A stretch of DNA of 64,000 bases from Microbacterium sp. AG238 (GCF_003610405.1 NZ_RAQC01000001.1:1240001-1304000), one strand, 5' to 3'. Positions 51,047 to 60,342 are shown, counted from the stretch's first letter. The notes: generated from the sequence alone by a model not told the origin. Made by a program: numbers and translations.

Positions 51047-52285
51047 ATGGCCCCCCGCATCCTCGCCGTCGTGAACGGCCGCATCGTCCCCGTGTCCGCA
51101 CCCGTCATCGAGGGCGGGACGGTCGTCGTCACCGACGGCGTGATCACCGCCGTCGGCGGACCCGAGACGCCCGTTCCCGACGGAGCCGAGATCGTGGATG
51201 CCGCGGGGCGTTGGGTGCTGCCCGGATTCGTCGAGGCCCACGGGCATCTCGGCGTCCACGAAGACGGCGAAGGCTGGTCGGGTAATGACACCAACGAGAT
51301 GACCGACCCGAACGGCGCTCGTTTCCGCGCACTCGACGGCATCGACATCGAGGAGGTCGGGTTCCGCGACGCATTGCGCGGCGGCGTGACGTCCGTCGTC
51401 ATCAAGCCGGGATCGGGCAATCCGATCGGCGGACGCACGGTCGCGATCAAGACCTGGGGCGGGCGCACCGTCGACGAACAGGTGATCGCCGAGAACGTGT
51501 CGGTGAAGTCGGCCCTCGGCGAGAACCCCAAGCGCGTCTACGGTGACAAGAAGCAGACGCCCTCGACCCGCCTGGGCGTCGCCTCCGTGCTGCGCGACGC
51601 CTTCGTCGATGCGCAGAACTACGTGGCCAAACGGGATGCCGCGGCAGCCAAGGGCGAACCATTCGATCGCGATCTCGGCAAAGAGACGCTCGCGGAGGTG
51701 CTCGACGGCACGCTCCTGTGGGACCAGCACAGCCACCGGCACGACGACATCGTCACCGCGATCCGTCTGGCCGAGGAGTTCGGCTACCGCCTCGTCGTCA
51801 ACCACGGCACCGAAGGCCACAAGATCGCCGATGTCCTGGCCGAGAAGGGCATCCCGGTCATCTTCGGACCGATGCTCACCTCGCGCTCGAAGGTCGAACT
51901 GCGCGACCGTGCGATCGGGGCCCTCGCCCTGATCGCTGCGGCGGGCGTCACCGTCGCGATCACGACCGATCACCCGGTTGTGCCGATCGACCAGATCCGG
52001 CTGCAGGCCATCCTGGCAGTGCGCGAGGGCCTCCCGGCCGACGTCGCCCTGCAGGCGCTGACGACCAACCCCGCCAGCATCCTGCGTCTCGACGATCGCG
52101 TCGGTGCTCTCGAGCCCGGTCGCGACGGCGACATCGTGCTGTGGTCGGGCGACCCGCTCGCGGTCGAATCGCGTGTCGAGCACGTCGTGATCGGCGGCAC
52201 CACGGTGCTCGAGAGCACCGATGACGCAGTCGTGCACATCGTCGAGCGGTGGGAGCGGTTCGGGCGCTCCAGCTGGCTGCGCTGA
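51047..52285 (+). CDS. amidohydrolase (imidazolonepropionase-like)
   Basis: This 412-residue TIM-barrel metal hydrolase has the first metal motif VEAHGHLG near residue 64, a QHSHRHDD segment in mid-chain, VNHGTEGHK, and ITTDHP near residue 307 with the final catalytic Asp. The C-terminal DRVGALEPGRDGDIVLWSGDPL completes the small beta domain of the family. The substrate is unknown (cyclic amide or dipeptide-like). Confidence 0.88.
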   Translation: MAPRILAVVNGRIVPVSAPVIEGGTVVVTDGVITAVGGPETPVPDGAEIVDAAGRWVLPGFVEAHGHLGVHEDGEGWSGNDTNEMTDPNGARFRALDGIDIEEVGFRDALRGGVTSVVIKPGSGNPIGGRTVAIKTWGGRTVDEQVIAENVSVKSALGENPKRVYGDKKQTPSTRLGVASVLRDAFVDAQNYVAKRDAAAAKGEPFDRDLGKETLAEVLDGTLLWDQHSHRHDDIVTAIRLAEEFGYRLVVNHGTEGHKIADVLAEKGIPVIFGPMLTSRSKVELRDRAIGALALIAAAGVTVAITTDHPVVPIDQIRLQAILAVREGLPADVALQALTTNPASILRLDDRVGALEPGRDGDIVLWSGDPLAVESRVEHVVIGGTTVLESTDDAVVHIVERWERFGRSSWLR

Positions 52286-52367
52286 GCCCGCCCGGCTGAA
52301 CCGGAGTCTCTCGCGCCCGCGAGCGCAAGAGGTACGCGCATGCCGCTGGACGGGTGTGCACTGAGGC

Positions 52368-53432
52368 ATGTCGAACCTGCCTTTGTGGCTGCTCCTGGTG
52401 ATGTTCGTCGGCGCTGCGGCCGTCGTGTGGGTGGCGGGCATCCAGCTCTCGAAGTCGACCGACGTGCTCGACGACCGATGGCACATCGGCAGTGCCTTCG
52501 GTGGACTGATCGTGCTCGCTGTGGCGACGAACCTGCCGGAGATCGCCATCACCGTCAGCGCCGCGATCTCGGGAAACCTCGAGGTCGCCGTGGGCAACAT
52601 CCTCGGCGGCATCGCCCTGCAGACGGTCGTACTGGTGATCCTCGACGCGTTCGGCAAGCGCGGGCGCGGGGTCAGGCCGCTCACCTATCGTGCGGCGTCA
52701 CTCGTCCTCGTGCTCGAAGCCGTGGTCGTGGTCGCCGTGCTCGCCGTGGTGATGGCGGGCAGCCAGCTGCCCGGCGACCTCGTCGTCGCACGGGTGACCC
52801 CCGATGTCGTGCTCATCGCGGCGCTGTGGCTCGCGGGGCTCTTCCTCGTGCAGCGCGCCGGGAAGCATCTGCCCTGGCATGAGAACGGCACGTCGCCGGG
52901 CGCGAGCGAGCACACGCCGGGCCACCGGCGCGCGAAGCCGCAGCATCCGCATCATGCGATGAGCACTCCCGCGGTCGTCGTGGTGTTCGTGGTCTCGGCG
53001 CTCGCGACCCTCGGTGCGGGAGTCGTTCTCGAACGATCCGGCGACGCGATCGCCGACGGGATCGGGCTGTCGGGCGTGCTGTTCGGAGCCACCGTCCTCG
53101 CGCTGGCCACCGCGCTGCCGGAGATCTCGACGGGGCTGCAGGCGATCCGGCAGGGCGACGACAACCTCGCGATGAGCGACATCTTCGGCGGCAACGCCTT
53201 CCTGCCGGTGCTGTTCCTCGTGGCGACACTGATCTCGGGGCAGGCTGTGCTGCCCCAAGCGAACGGCGCCGACATCTATCTCACGGCGCTGGCCGCGCTG
53301 CTGACCCTCGTGTATGTCGTCGGGCTCATCTTCCGGCCCGCACGGCGCGTCGCCGGGATGGGCGTCGACTCGCTCGTCGTGCTCGTGCTCTACGGCGCCG
53401 GCGTGGCGGGTCTCTTCGCCGTCGCCGGGTGA
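52368..53432 (+). CDS. CaCA-superfamily cation:proton/sodium exchanger
   Basis: This 354-residue protein has ten or eleven helices in two halves. The alpha repeats ATNLPEIAITVSAAISGNLEVAVGN and ATALPEISTGLQAI...NLAMSDIFGGN carry the conserved Pro-Glu and Asn residues. A His-rich cytosolic loop between the halves (HTPGHRRAKPQHPHH, about 180-200) may sense cation. It is a calcium or sodium exporter. The first base of its ATG lies 82 nt after the amidohydrolase stop. Confidence 0.85.
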   Translation: MSNLPLWLLLVMFVGAAAVVWVAGIQLSKSTDVLDDRWHIGSAFGGLIVLAVATNLPEIAITVSAAISGNLEVAVGNILGGIALQTVVLVILDAFGKRGRGVRPLTYRAASLVLVLEAVVVVAVLAVVMAGSQLPGDLVVARVTPDVVLIAALWLAGLFLVQRAGKHLPWHENGTSPGASEHTPGHRRAKPQHPHHAMSTPAVVVVFVVSALATLGAGVVLERSGDAIADGIGLSGVLFGATVLALATALPEISTGLQAIRQGDDNLAMSDIFGGNAFLPVLFLVATLISGQAVLPQANGADIYLTALAALLTLVYVVGLIFRPARRVAGMGVDSLVVLVLYGAGVAGLFAVAG

Positions 53433-53465
53433 GCGTCGCCGAGTGGGCGTCGCCGAGGGCGCGGG

Positions 53466-53876
53466 TCAGATCTCGTCCGAGCGGGGCGACCGCACCGACC
53501 AGCCCACGCGGCGCAGTGCATCTGCCAGGCGCGCGGCCTCGGTCGCCGCAGCATCCCACGACACGTCGGAGCACACGTCCACCGCAAGCGGGGGCGGGTC
53601 GGCGAACTTCGGGATCTGCACCTCCGCCCATACGTCCCGGCCGAGTCCGACGCGGGGGAACGCGGTGCCCGCGTTCTCGATGACGCCGTCCGAGACGAAG
53701 GCGATCGTCTCGAGCGCGTCGGGCTTGGCGATCGGCAGGTCGACGACGAGCGTGACCACGAAGGGTCCGCTGGCGGTGTCTCGGCCGTGGGCGTGCACCC
53801 GCTCATCCTGACAGACCGGCGGCTCCTCGAAGGCCGAAAGCCCGACGTCGGTGAGGCGCAGGCTCAGTGTTCTCAA
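53466..53876 (-). CDS. 136-residue protein of unknown function
   Basis: A soluble protein with no signal or membrane helix starts at a TTG at 53876. The sequence SGPFVVTLVVDLPIAKPDALETIAFV and the C-terminal helix ATEAARLADALRRVGW look like a compact alpha/beta domain. No family is recognised. Its start faces the promoter of small RNA B on the other strand. Confidence 0.6.
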   Translation of the reverse strand: MRTLSLRLTDVGLSAFEEPPVCQDERVHAHGRDTASGPFVVTLVVDLPIAKPDALETIAFVSDGVIENAGTAFPRVGLGRDVWAEVQIPKFADPPPLAVDVCSDVSWDAAATEAARLADALRRVGWSVRSPRSDEI

Positions 53877-53903
53877 TGATTACGAAGAGATAACGGAAAA
53901 CCC

Positions 53904-53931
53904 TTGCTCGTCGTTACCTCGTCGTTATAGA
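53904..53931 (+). promoter_or_regulatory. small-RNA promoter with GTTACC/GTTATA direct repeats
   Basis: TTGCTC (53904-53909), a 16-nt spacer and TATAGA (53926-53931) form a promoter with the same layout as that at 31174. GTTACC (53913-53918) and GTTATA (53924-53929) again repeat with an 11-bp period, here within a duplicated CTCGTCGTTA. Confidence 0.6.
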
Positions 53932-53937
53932 GTGCTC

Positions 53938-54042
53938 GCACGGTAGCTGTTTGCTGTGGCAGCCACCGGCATGTGATTGCAGGAAACTCTTGGTGCAAAG
54001 GGACGAGGGCCCGACCGAATGCCTCTTCGGTCGGGCCCTCAA
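53938..54042 (+). ncRNA. predicted small RNA B (about 105 nt)
   Basis: The layout is a hairpin CGGT-GCTG...CAGC-ACCG (53941-53967), ATGTGATT, the element CTCTTGGTGCAAAGGGA (53987-54003), then a 13-bp perfect terminator stem (54007-54019 with 54026-54038). No ORF fits. It stands alone between a divergent gene start and a convergent gene end. Small RNA A at 31207 has the same order of parts. Confidence 0.65.
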
Positions 54043-54083
54043 CTGCGTTCGCGACGCCCGGCGGGGCTCCGACTGACGGTCAC

Positions 54084-55883
54084 TCAGGCGCCGCCGCCAC
54101 CACCCCCGCCGCCTCCCCCGCCCGCTGAACCGCCGCCGCTCGACCCGCCAGCCGTCGACGACGACGACGCGGCGGCCGACGACAGGGTGCCGATGCCGGC
54201 CGCGAACGACGAGGCGTCGAACCCTCCGGAACCGGAGTACCAGATCGGCGCGGTCACGCCGGCGGCGGCGTACGCCGCCGTCAGGTGGGCCGCCCACTCC
54301 TTCTCGCGGCCGAACAGCACGGCGTACGGCAGCAGCCGCTCGTAGATCCGCAGCACCTCGCGCGGGTCGTCCGTCGCCACGGGCTCGCGTTCAGCGCCCG
54401 CCGGCGACTGCAGCATCCGGATGCGATCTTCTTCGGCCCAGCGAATGAACAGGTCGAGCCCCAGGAGGTGATCACGCGTCTCGGCGCCGGCTCGCGAGAG
54501 CGGCGAGCCCGAGACGGCGAAGATCACGACGAAGAAGGATGCCGCGGCCAGCACGATCCCCACCACGGGGAGGGCCGGGTGCACGTACGAGCTCAGGGCC
54601 AGCGCGCCGAACAGGATGACGAGACCGGCCAGCACGACGCACGCGGCGACCGGCCAGCCACGAACCCCGGCCGGAACCGTGCGGTACATGTCGCGCCGCT
54701 TGAGGTTGTCCTCGGCGAGCTTGAGGGCGCGCTGCGTCTCGGATGAGAGCCGGGTATCGGACGAGCCGAAACGGTAGATCTCGCCGCGCCGGTGGTGCGG
54801 GAACATCCCGCTCAGCAGCATCCGGCCGTTCTGATCGGCCAGCTTCGGGTCGACCAGTTCCGCCTGCAGCTTCGCCCGCCCCCAGCGATGCTTGCCGTCG
54901 TCGACGATGCGGATCGAGCCGACGAGCGCCTGTTCGAGCACCTCGGCCGGGATCGCCTTCGAGGTCTTCTTCAGCAGCACCGCCGACTCGAGAGCATCGA
55001 TATCCCGGGGAGGGGTGTACTCGGCGATGATCGTGGGGCGCCCCGGCTCGTCGCGGAGGTAACGGCGCCGGTTCCGCAGCGCCCAGCCGGTAGCGCCGGC
55101 GAGGAGCGCGACCGACCCGGACTGAAGCCATCCGAGAGGCGACGACACGAACGAGGTGTCGTAGGTCTCGAACGCACCCGCTTCGAACCCGACCGCCAGG
55201 GTGAGGGTCTCATGCGGAGCCAGGTCGGACGCCGACGCGGTGATCGTGGCGCCATCCGGCGACGCGGTGATCTCCGGGCACGCGGTGGTGCTGTCCTGCT
55301 CACCGACGTAGCAGGCCTCACGTCCCGCGAGGGAGTCCGCGATGGTCGGATCGACATGCAGCGTCGCGGTCACCCGGCGGAACGGCTGGTTCCAGTCGGT
55401 GCCATTGACGTCCCAGAAGAACTCGAGTCCCGTGTCGGGAAAGTCCCAGACGACGTTCTCGAGGTCATAGGTGAACACGAACGTGTTGCGGCCGTGCAGA
55501 TAGTCGGTACCTCGCGTCAGGATGCCGAGCGTGCCGTCCTCGCTGTCGGTCTCGACGGGCCGGGCCGCGCCGTTCTCATCCGTGACCGAGATGAGCTCGG
55601 GATGCAGCGGCTGCCCGTTGTAGGTCTCGGGAAGAAGTCGCCGCATGCCGCGGTTCTGATCCGAATCGGGGAAGTCGGCGACGAACGTCTCGACGACGCG
55701 CATGCGTGCGGTCCCGTCGTCTTCGCGGGTGAGTGTGTAGTCGACGGACAGCGAGTCGAAGACGAACGCATCGAGATGGGCGGATTCGTCGGCGGATGCC
55801 GCGGCCGGTGCTGCCAGCGCGAAAACTGCTGTGATCAGCATGAGGACCGCGACCGCGACTGCCGCCCGGCTGCGACGGATCAT
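54084..55883 (-). CDS. DUF2207 membrane protein
   Basis: This 599-residue protein has a signal peptide (LMLITAVFALAAPAAASA), an outside domain with the family pattern DYTLTREDDGTARMRVVETFVADF, and helices at about 277, 420 and 445. A long cytosolic part follows and ends in a run of Ser then GGGSAGGGGGGGGGGGA. DUF2207 proteins are predicted membrane proteins of unknown role, often Gly-rich at the C-terminus. The ATG at 55883 is leaderless. The gene is divergent from a MarR regulator, with 35 nt between them. Confidence 0.87.
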   Translation of the reverse strand: MIRRSRAAVAVAVLMLITAVFALAAPAAASADESAHLDAFVFDSLSVDYTLTREDDGTARMRVVETFVADFPDSDQNRGMRRLLPETYNGQPLHPELISVTDENGAARPVETDSEDGTLGILTRGTDYLHGRNTFVFTYDLENVVWDFPDTGLEFFWDVNGTDWNQPFRRVTATLHVDPTIADSLAGREACYVGEQDSTTACPEITASPDGATITASASDLAPHETLTLAVGFEAGAFETYDTSFVSSPLGWLQSGSVALLAGATGWALRNRRRYLRDEPGRPTIIAEYTPPRDIDALESAVLLKKTSKAIPAEVLEQALVGSIRIVDDGKHRWGRAKLQAELVDPKLADQNGRMLLSGMFPHHRRGEIYRFGSSDTRLSSETQRALKLAEDNLKRRDMYRTVPAGVRGWPVAACVVLAGLVILFGALALSSYVHPALPVVGIVLAAASFFVVIFAVSGSPLSRAGAETRDHLLGLDLFIRWAEEDRIRMLQSPAGAEREPVATDDPREVLRIYERLLPYAVLFGREKEWAAHLTAAYAAAGVTAPIWYSGSGGFDASSFAAGIGTLSSAAASSSSTAGGSSGGGSAGGGGGGGGGGGA

Positions 55884-55890
55884 GCCGACC

Positions 55891-55911
55891 AGCTTAGGCG
55901 GGCAGTAAAGT
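55891..55911. promoter_or_regulatory. back-to-back -10 elements of the DUF2207 and MarR genes
   Basis: On the minus strand TAAGCT (55891-55896) is 7 nt before the DUF2207 ATG. On the plus strand TAAAGT (55906-55911) is 7 nt before the MarR ATG. Only 9 nt separate the two, so polymerases at the two promoters must exclude each other. Confidence 0.6.
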
Positions 55912-55918
55912 TGTCGCC

Positions 55919-56350
55919 ATGAGCGATCGTCGTCGTGCCGTGGCAGCGTGGGAGAGTCTCTTCCGCGCACAGCACGAGATCTTCGACGACATCAGCAACG
56001 ACTTCGCCGGCGACGAGCTCACGCAAGCCGAGTACGACGTGCTCTTGACCGTCGTGCGTGGCGCCGGTCATCGTGCGCGGCTGCGCGACGTCACGGCGAA
56101 TATGCTCATCAGCCAGCCGAGCGTGTCGCGGCTCGTCGACCGGATGGTCGCGCGCGGGCTCATCACCAAATGCGGAGACCCGACCGACGGCCGCGGCGCG
56201 ATGCTCACCGCGACACCCGAAGGCGTCTCGGCGTTCCGCCGCCTCGCGGCAGCTCACGGACGTTCGATCGCCGAGCGGATGTCGGTGCTGTCGACGGACG
56301 AACTGGAGCAGCTCGAGCAGCTCACGACGAAGCTGCGCCGACTCTCCTGA
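55919..56350 (+). CDS. MarR-family transcriptional regulator
   Basis: This 143-residue winged-helix protein has the recognition helix MLISQPSVSRLVDRMVARGLI and wing TDGRGAMLTATPEG. It is closest to plain MarR/SlyA-type repressors, with no extra domain. It is leaderless and shares a 35-nt promoter gap with the DUF2207 gene, which is its most likely target along with itself. Confidence 0.92.
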   Translation: MSDRRRAVAAWESLFRAQHEIFDDISNDFAGDELTQAEYDVLLTVVRGAGHRARLRDVTANMLISQPSVSRLVDRMVARGLITKCGDPTDGRGAMLTATPEGVSAFRRLAAAHGRSIAERMSVLSTDELEQLEQLTTKLRRLS

Positions 56351-56549
56351 TCTGCGGCGCCCGGTCCGGTGGCTTTCGGGCGGGTGGTGGCGTGGCGGTT
56401 CGTGACGGGCCTTGGCTCGGTTCGGGTTCGGCGTCGCCGGGGCCGGAGTGCCGGGCGCCTGCTCCTCCCCAGCGGCGCCGTCATCAATTGCCCTCACAGT
56501 CGCACAAAAGTTCGACCTGAATGTCGTACCCCGCTGCCACAATGGGAAC

Positions 56550-57995
56550 ATGGCAGCGAGCGGCGAGATGGGTGGGATGCGATGCGATGACGCCGCGCCC
56601 GCGCAGGTGCTCGCGTTTGCGAGGTTCGTGGAGGCGCTCGATGTTGTCCATGCCGGCGAGGTTGAACGGATGCGTGCGTTGGCCGATCTGGGACGGTCGG
56701 CGTTGCGGGAGGCCCGGCACGGTGGGGTGCGGGGCATGGCGTCGGACATGGAGTTGCGATCGGTTGCGGCTGAGGCGGCGGGGATGGCGCGGTTGACGGA
56801 TCGGCGGTTGCAGGGCGAGATCGACCATGCGATGACCGTCATCGACGACTACCCGGCCGTGTTCGCGGCGTGGGTGGAACGGCGGATCGAACGCGGACAC
56901 GTGGATGTGATCGTGCGGGTTGGGACGGGAGTACCCGATGAGGTGCGAGGGTCGTTCGCGGATGCCGCGATCGATGTGTGCGAGCGGGATGTGCCCTCAC
57001 GCGTACGGGGTGCGCTGGAGTTGTTGGCGGCACGGGTGCACCCGCGATCGTTCACGGAGCGGCACACGGCTGCGGCGGCGGAGCGGTGCGTGCGGGTCTT
57101 CCACGGGTCCGACGGGATGTCGAACCTCGTCGCCAACCTCCCCACCGTCATCGCCGTGGGGATGCTCGACCGGCTGACGCAGATGGGACAGTCGGTGAAG
57201 GACGCCCGGGTCGCGACTGGTCCGGAAGACGGGGTGGATGCCGCGGGGAGTTCGGCGGGCATGAATGCCACCGGGGCGACTGGCGCGACCGAGATGGATG
57301 CCGCCGGGGCGGAGGAGCCCACTGATACGCGGACGATGGATCAGCTGCGGGCCGACATCCTCGGCGACCTCGTCCTCGGTGGAGCACCGGTGGTCGACCC
57401 GACCTACGGGGCCGACCGGGCCGGTGGGCTCGGGGCGATCCGCGCACGCGTGCAGGTCACCGTCGCCGCGGAGACCCTGATGGGCCGTGACGAGCACCCG
57501 GCTGAGGCCGTCGGCGGCGCGCTGATCGATGCCGAGACCGCGCGTGAACTCGCGGGACAGGTCTCCGAGTGGGACCGGCTCTTCATCGACCCGGTCACCC
57601 GCACCCCGGTCGAGATCGACACCTACCGGCCCACCGTCGCGATGAAGAAGCTCCTCACCGCACGCGACCAGCACTGCCGGTTCCCCGGATGCCGGCGGGC
57701 GGCGATCAGGTGCGAACTCGACCACACCATCGATTACGCCCTCGGCGGCCACACCCACCTCCTCAACCTCGCCCACCTCTGCCAACGACACCACTCCATG
57801 AAGCAATTCACCCGGTGGGAAGTGCGGCAGGTCGGCGGCGGAGTCCTGGAATGGACCTCACCCCTCGGCAGGCTCTACCGCGAAGACGTACCCACACCCG
57901 CCGTCTGCTTCACCACCGACACGACCGACACGACCGACCCACCACCGGACGACCGAACCGGCGGAACAACGCCACCCGAACCACCACCCTTCTGA
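56550..57995 (+). CDS. DUF222 HNH endonuclease-type protein
   Basis: This 481-residue protein has an N-terminal DUF222 helical domain (about 20-300) and a C-terminal HNH nuclease with CRFPGCRRAAIRCELDHTIDYALGGHT...LCQRHHSMK (about 371-413), then a tail TDTTDTTDPPPDD. ATG 56550 is chosen because CACAAT ends 6 nt before it. The first two thirds use many TTG, GGG and CGG codons, while the HNH part uses mainly C-ending codons, so the gene looks mosaic. Such genes are multicopy in Microbacteriaceae; their role is unknown. Confidence 0.88.
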   Translation: MAASGEMGGMRCDDAAPAQVLAFARFVEALDVVHAGEVERMRALADLGRSALREARHGGVRGMASDMELRSVAAEAAGMARLTDRRLQGEIDHAMTVIDDYPAVFAAWVERRIERGHVDVIVRVGTGVPDEVRGSFADAAIDVCERDVPSRVRGALELLAARVHPRSFTERHTAAAAERCVRVFHGSDGMSNLVANLPTVIAVGMLDRLTQMGQSVKDARVATGPEDGVDAAGSSAGMNATGATGATEMDAAGAEEPTDTRTMDQLRADILGDLVLGGAPVVDPTYGADRAGGLGAIRARVQVTVAAETLMGRDEHPAEAVGGALIDAETARELAGQVSEWDRLFIDPVTRTPVEIDTYRPTVAMKKLLTARDQHCRFPGCRRAAIRCELDHTIDYALGGHTHLLNLAHLCQRHHSMKQFTRWEVRQVGGGVLEWTSPLGRLYREDVPTPAVCFTTDTTDTTDPPPDDRTGGTTPPEPPPF

Positions 57996-58153
57996 GCCGG
58001 TGCGTCGCGCAATCGCGCGCACCACGACTTTCCCAGGCGTGGCGAAACTATGCCAGCGCGCCCCCCGACGCATCGCTACCTCGACGCATCGCTGCCTCTC
58101 TGAGGTCAGTCCGCGACGACCCTGGGACCCTGCCGTCGCTGTGCACACGCAAA

Positions 58154-58188
58154 GGGCGGCCGCGCCCCCGAAGGGGCTGCGGCCGCCC
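58154..58188 (+). terminator. two-way GC-rich terminator
   Basis: GGGCGGCCGC plus GCCCC (58154-58168) pairs with GGGGC plus GCGGCCGCCC (58173-58188). The upstream gap 57996-58153 also holds two copies of CGACGCATCGCT about 4 nt apart but no gene. Confidence 0.8.
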
Positions 58189-58266
58189 GTCATGCAGTGC
58201 GCTCGACGCGCGCCGTGAACGCGTCACGACATGCGCTTCGGCAGGTCCTGCGCGATCAGTTGTCGA

Positions 58267-58692
58267 TCAGTTCTCGATCGGCACCACCGGCGCGGCGGCG
58301 TCGGTCGTGACCTCCACCTTCCGCGGCTTGGCCTTCTCGCTGACCGGGATGGTGACCGTCAGGACACCGTTGTTGTAGGTCGCGGCGATGCCCTCGGTGT
58401 CGACGCCCTGACCGAGGTTCAGCTGACGCAGGAAGCTGGCGGCCTCGCGCTCGCGCGTGATCCACTTCACACCGTCACCGCTCGCGAGCGTGCGCTCGGC
58501 GCGGATCGTCAGCAGCTGGCCGTCGACGTCGATGTCGACCGAACCCGGGTCGATGCCGGGCAGGTCGGCGGTCATCACGTAGTGGTCGCCGTCACGGTAG
58601 AGGTCCATCGGCATGCGACGGGGGCCGCGGCGCGTGTCGAAGAGGCTCGAGGCGATGCGGTCGAGGTCGCGGAACGGGTCGTAAGTAGCCAT
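58267..58692 (-). CDS. Hsp20/alpha-crystallin small heat-shock protein
   Basis: This 141-residue ATP-independent chaperone has an N-terminal YDPFRDLDRIASSLFD region, an alpha-crystallin domain (about 40-130) with the motif YNNGVLTVTIP, and a short C-terminal tail carrying a VPIEN end. It holds unfolding proteins during stress. It has both a CIRCE site and a HAIR-like site upstream, and an AAGGGAAAGATCG leader before the ATG. Confidence 0.95.
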   Translation of the reverse strand: MATYDPFRDLDRIASSLFDTRRGPRRMPMDLYRDGDHYVMTADLPGIDPGSVDIDVDGQLLTIRAERTLASGDGVKWITREREAASFLRQLNLGQGVDTEGIAATYNNGVLTVTIPVSEKAKPRKVEVTTDAAAPVVPIEN

Positions 58693-58733
58693 CGATCTTT
58701 CCCTTCTCTGATGCTTCGTGTTGAGATCTGAAA

Positions 58734-58754
58734 GTTGAGCCTTAGCGGCTCAAC
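58734..58754 (-). promoter_or_regulatory. HAIR-like operator (HspR type)
   Basis: GTTGAGC-N7-GCTCAAC is a perfect inverted repeat with the 7-nt spacing of HAIR (CTTGAGT-N7-ACTCAAG), differing at the outer bases. It lies just downstream of the predicted promoter of the hsp20 gene. Confidence 0.6.
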
Positions 58755-58764
58755 TGCATCCAGA

Positions 58765-58791
58765 TTAGCACTCCACCCCATCGAGTGCCAA
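58765..58791 (-). promoter_or_regulatory. CIRCE element (HrcA operator) over the hsp20 promoter
   Basis: The site is TTGGCACTC-N9-GAGTGCTAA on the minus strand, one base from the CIRCE consensus TTAGCACTC-N9-GAGTGCTAA. The -35 TTGGCA and the -10 TAATCT (18-nt spacer) fall in or at the edge of the two arms, so HrcA would block polymerase. Confidence 0.9.
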
Positions 58792-58813
58792 GGGTTCTCG
58801 CACGGCGAACAGC

Positions 58814-58830
58814 GCCCCGACGAGCGGGGC
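58814..58830 (-). terminator. short hairpin after sdaA
   Basis: GCCCCG (58814-58819) pairs with CGGGGC (58825-58830) 14 nt after the sdaA stop. Confidence 0.5.
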
Positions 58831-58843
58831 ACATGGGCGCCAC

Positions 58844-60253
58844 TCAGCACTCGACGACGTTGACGGCGAGACCGCCTTCGCTCGTCTCCTTGTACTTGTG
58901 CGACATGTCGATCCCGGTCTGACGCATCGTCTCGACGACGGCGTCGAGCGAGACGTAGTGCTGCCCATCGCCGCGCAGGGCGAGGCGTGCCGCGGTGACC
59001 GCGGTCGACGCGGCGATCGCGTTCCGCTCGATGCATGGAATCTGCACGAGGCCGCCGACCGGGTCGCACGTGAGCCCCAGGTGATGCTCCATGGCGATCT
59101 CCGCAGCGTTCTCGATCTGCGCGCTATTGCCGCCCATGACTGCCGTCAGACCGCCCGCCGCCATCGCGCACGCGGAACCCACCTCCGCCTGGCAGCCGCC
59201 CTCCGCGCCCGAGATCGACGCGTTCGCCTTGAAGAGCGAGCCGAGCGCGGTCGCGGTCAACAGAAACCGCCGGATGCCGCGCCGGCGATCGAGCTCCTCC
59301 GACCCGAGCCGCGACTCCGCGGCGAACCGCCACCAGTACATCGCGACGGCGGGGAGGATGCCCGCGGCCCCATTCGTGGGCGCGGTGACCACGCGTCCCC
59401 CCGATGCGTTCTCCTCGTTGACGGCGAGCGCGAAAGCGCCGAGCCACTCCCCCGGGAGCTCGCGCCCACCGGCGGCCTCGGCCGCTTCGAGCTGCGCGCG
59501 CATCGCACCTGCGCGACGCCGCACCCGCAGCATCCCCGGCAATGTGCCCTCGGCGCGCAGGCCCGCCTCGACGCACCCCGCCATGGCGTCCCAGATCGCG
59601 TCGAGGCCGGCGGCGACCTCGGCCTCGGGCCGGAGCGCCTCCTCGTTGCGGCGCGCCAGCCCGGCGATGCTCAGGCCATCGCGATCGCACAGCTCCAGCA
59701 GCTCTGCGGCACTGCCGAAGCGGTACGGCCATGCGACATCCCGGCCCGTCGAACCATCGGCGTGCGATTGCTCGCCCGTCCCCGCCCGGCGGATGAAACC
59801 GCCCCCGACCGAGAGGTAGGTCTCCGATGCGACGAGCACGCCTGCGGCATCCCAGGCGTTGAGCGTCATCGCGTTCGGGTGCTCGGGCAGTCGCGTCCGC
59901 GGCTCGAAGGACACGTCGCTTCGCGAGAACGACACCGGGTGCCGCCCCGCGAGCGAAAGGACCGCTCCGTCGACCCAATCCGTCCACGCCGCGCGAACCA
60001 CATCGGGATCGACGGTCTCCGGCGCGTGGCCCTGCAGCCCCGCGACCACGGCATCCGGCGTGCCGTGCCCGATCCCGGTCGCCCCGAGCGACCCGTACAG
60101 CACGCAGCCGACGCGCTCGACCTCGTTCAGCCGGCCACCGGCTTCGAGCCCCACCGCGAAGGCGCGGGCAGCGCGCAACGGTCCGACCGTGTGGGAGCTC
60201 GAGGGTCCTACACCGATGGAGAACAGCTCGAACGCCGAGACGTAAGCGCTCAC
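58844..60253 (-). CDS. sdaA: L-serine ammonia-lyase (iron-sulfur type)
   Basis: This 469-residue single-chain enzyme turns L-serine into pyruvate and ammonia. The N-terminal beta domain begins [22 protein letters not shown]. The alpha domain has [20 protein letters not shown] and [19 protein letters not shown], which hold the cluster cysteines, and ends GLAVNVVEC, the C-terminal tail that caps the active site. The GTG at 60253 follows TAGCCT by 6 nt. Confidence 0.96.
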   Translation of the reverse strand: MSAYVSAFELFSIGVGPSSSHTVGPLRAARAFAVGLEAGGRLNEVERVGCVLYGSLGATGIGHGTPDAVVAGLQGHAPETVDPDVVRAAWTDWVDGAVLSLAGRHPVSFSRSDVSFEPRTRLPEHPNAMTLNAWDAAGVLVASETYLSVGGGFIRRAGTGEQSHADGSTGRDVAWPYRFGSAAELLELCDRDGLSIAGLARRNEEALRPEAEVAAGLDAIWDAMAGCVEAGLRAEGTLPGMLRVRRRAGAMRAQLEAAEAAGGRELPGEWLGAFALAVNEENASGGRVVTAPTNGAAGILPAVAMYWWRFAAESRLGSEELDRRRGIRRFLLTATALGSLFKANASISGAEGGCQAEVGSACAMAAGGLTAVMGGNSAQIENAAEIAMEHHLGLTCDPVGGLVQIPCIERNAIAASTAVTAARLALRGDGQHYVSLDAVVETMRQTGIDMSHKYKETSEGGLAVNVVEC

Positions 60254-60259
60254 ACCCCC

Positions 60260-60265
60260 AGGCTA
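60260..60265 (-). promoter_or_regulatory. -10 element of sdaA
   Basis: TAGCCT on the minus strand, 6 nt before the GTG at 60253. Confidence 0.55.
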
Positions 60266-60342
60266 CGCCAGCATCTGCCGCAGGAGCCCGGCGACGTCAA
60301 GGGCATATGCGAGAACCCGGGGCGCACCTATCGTCGCGACCG

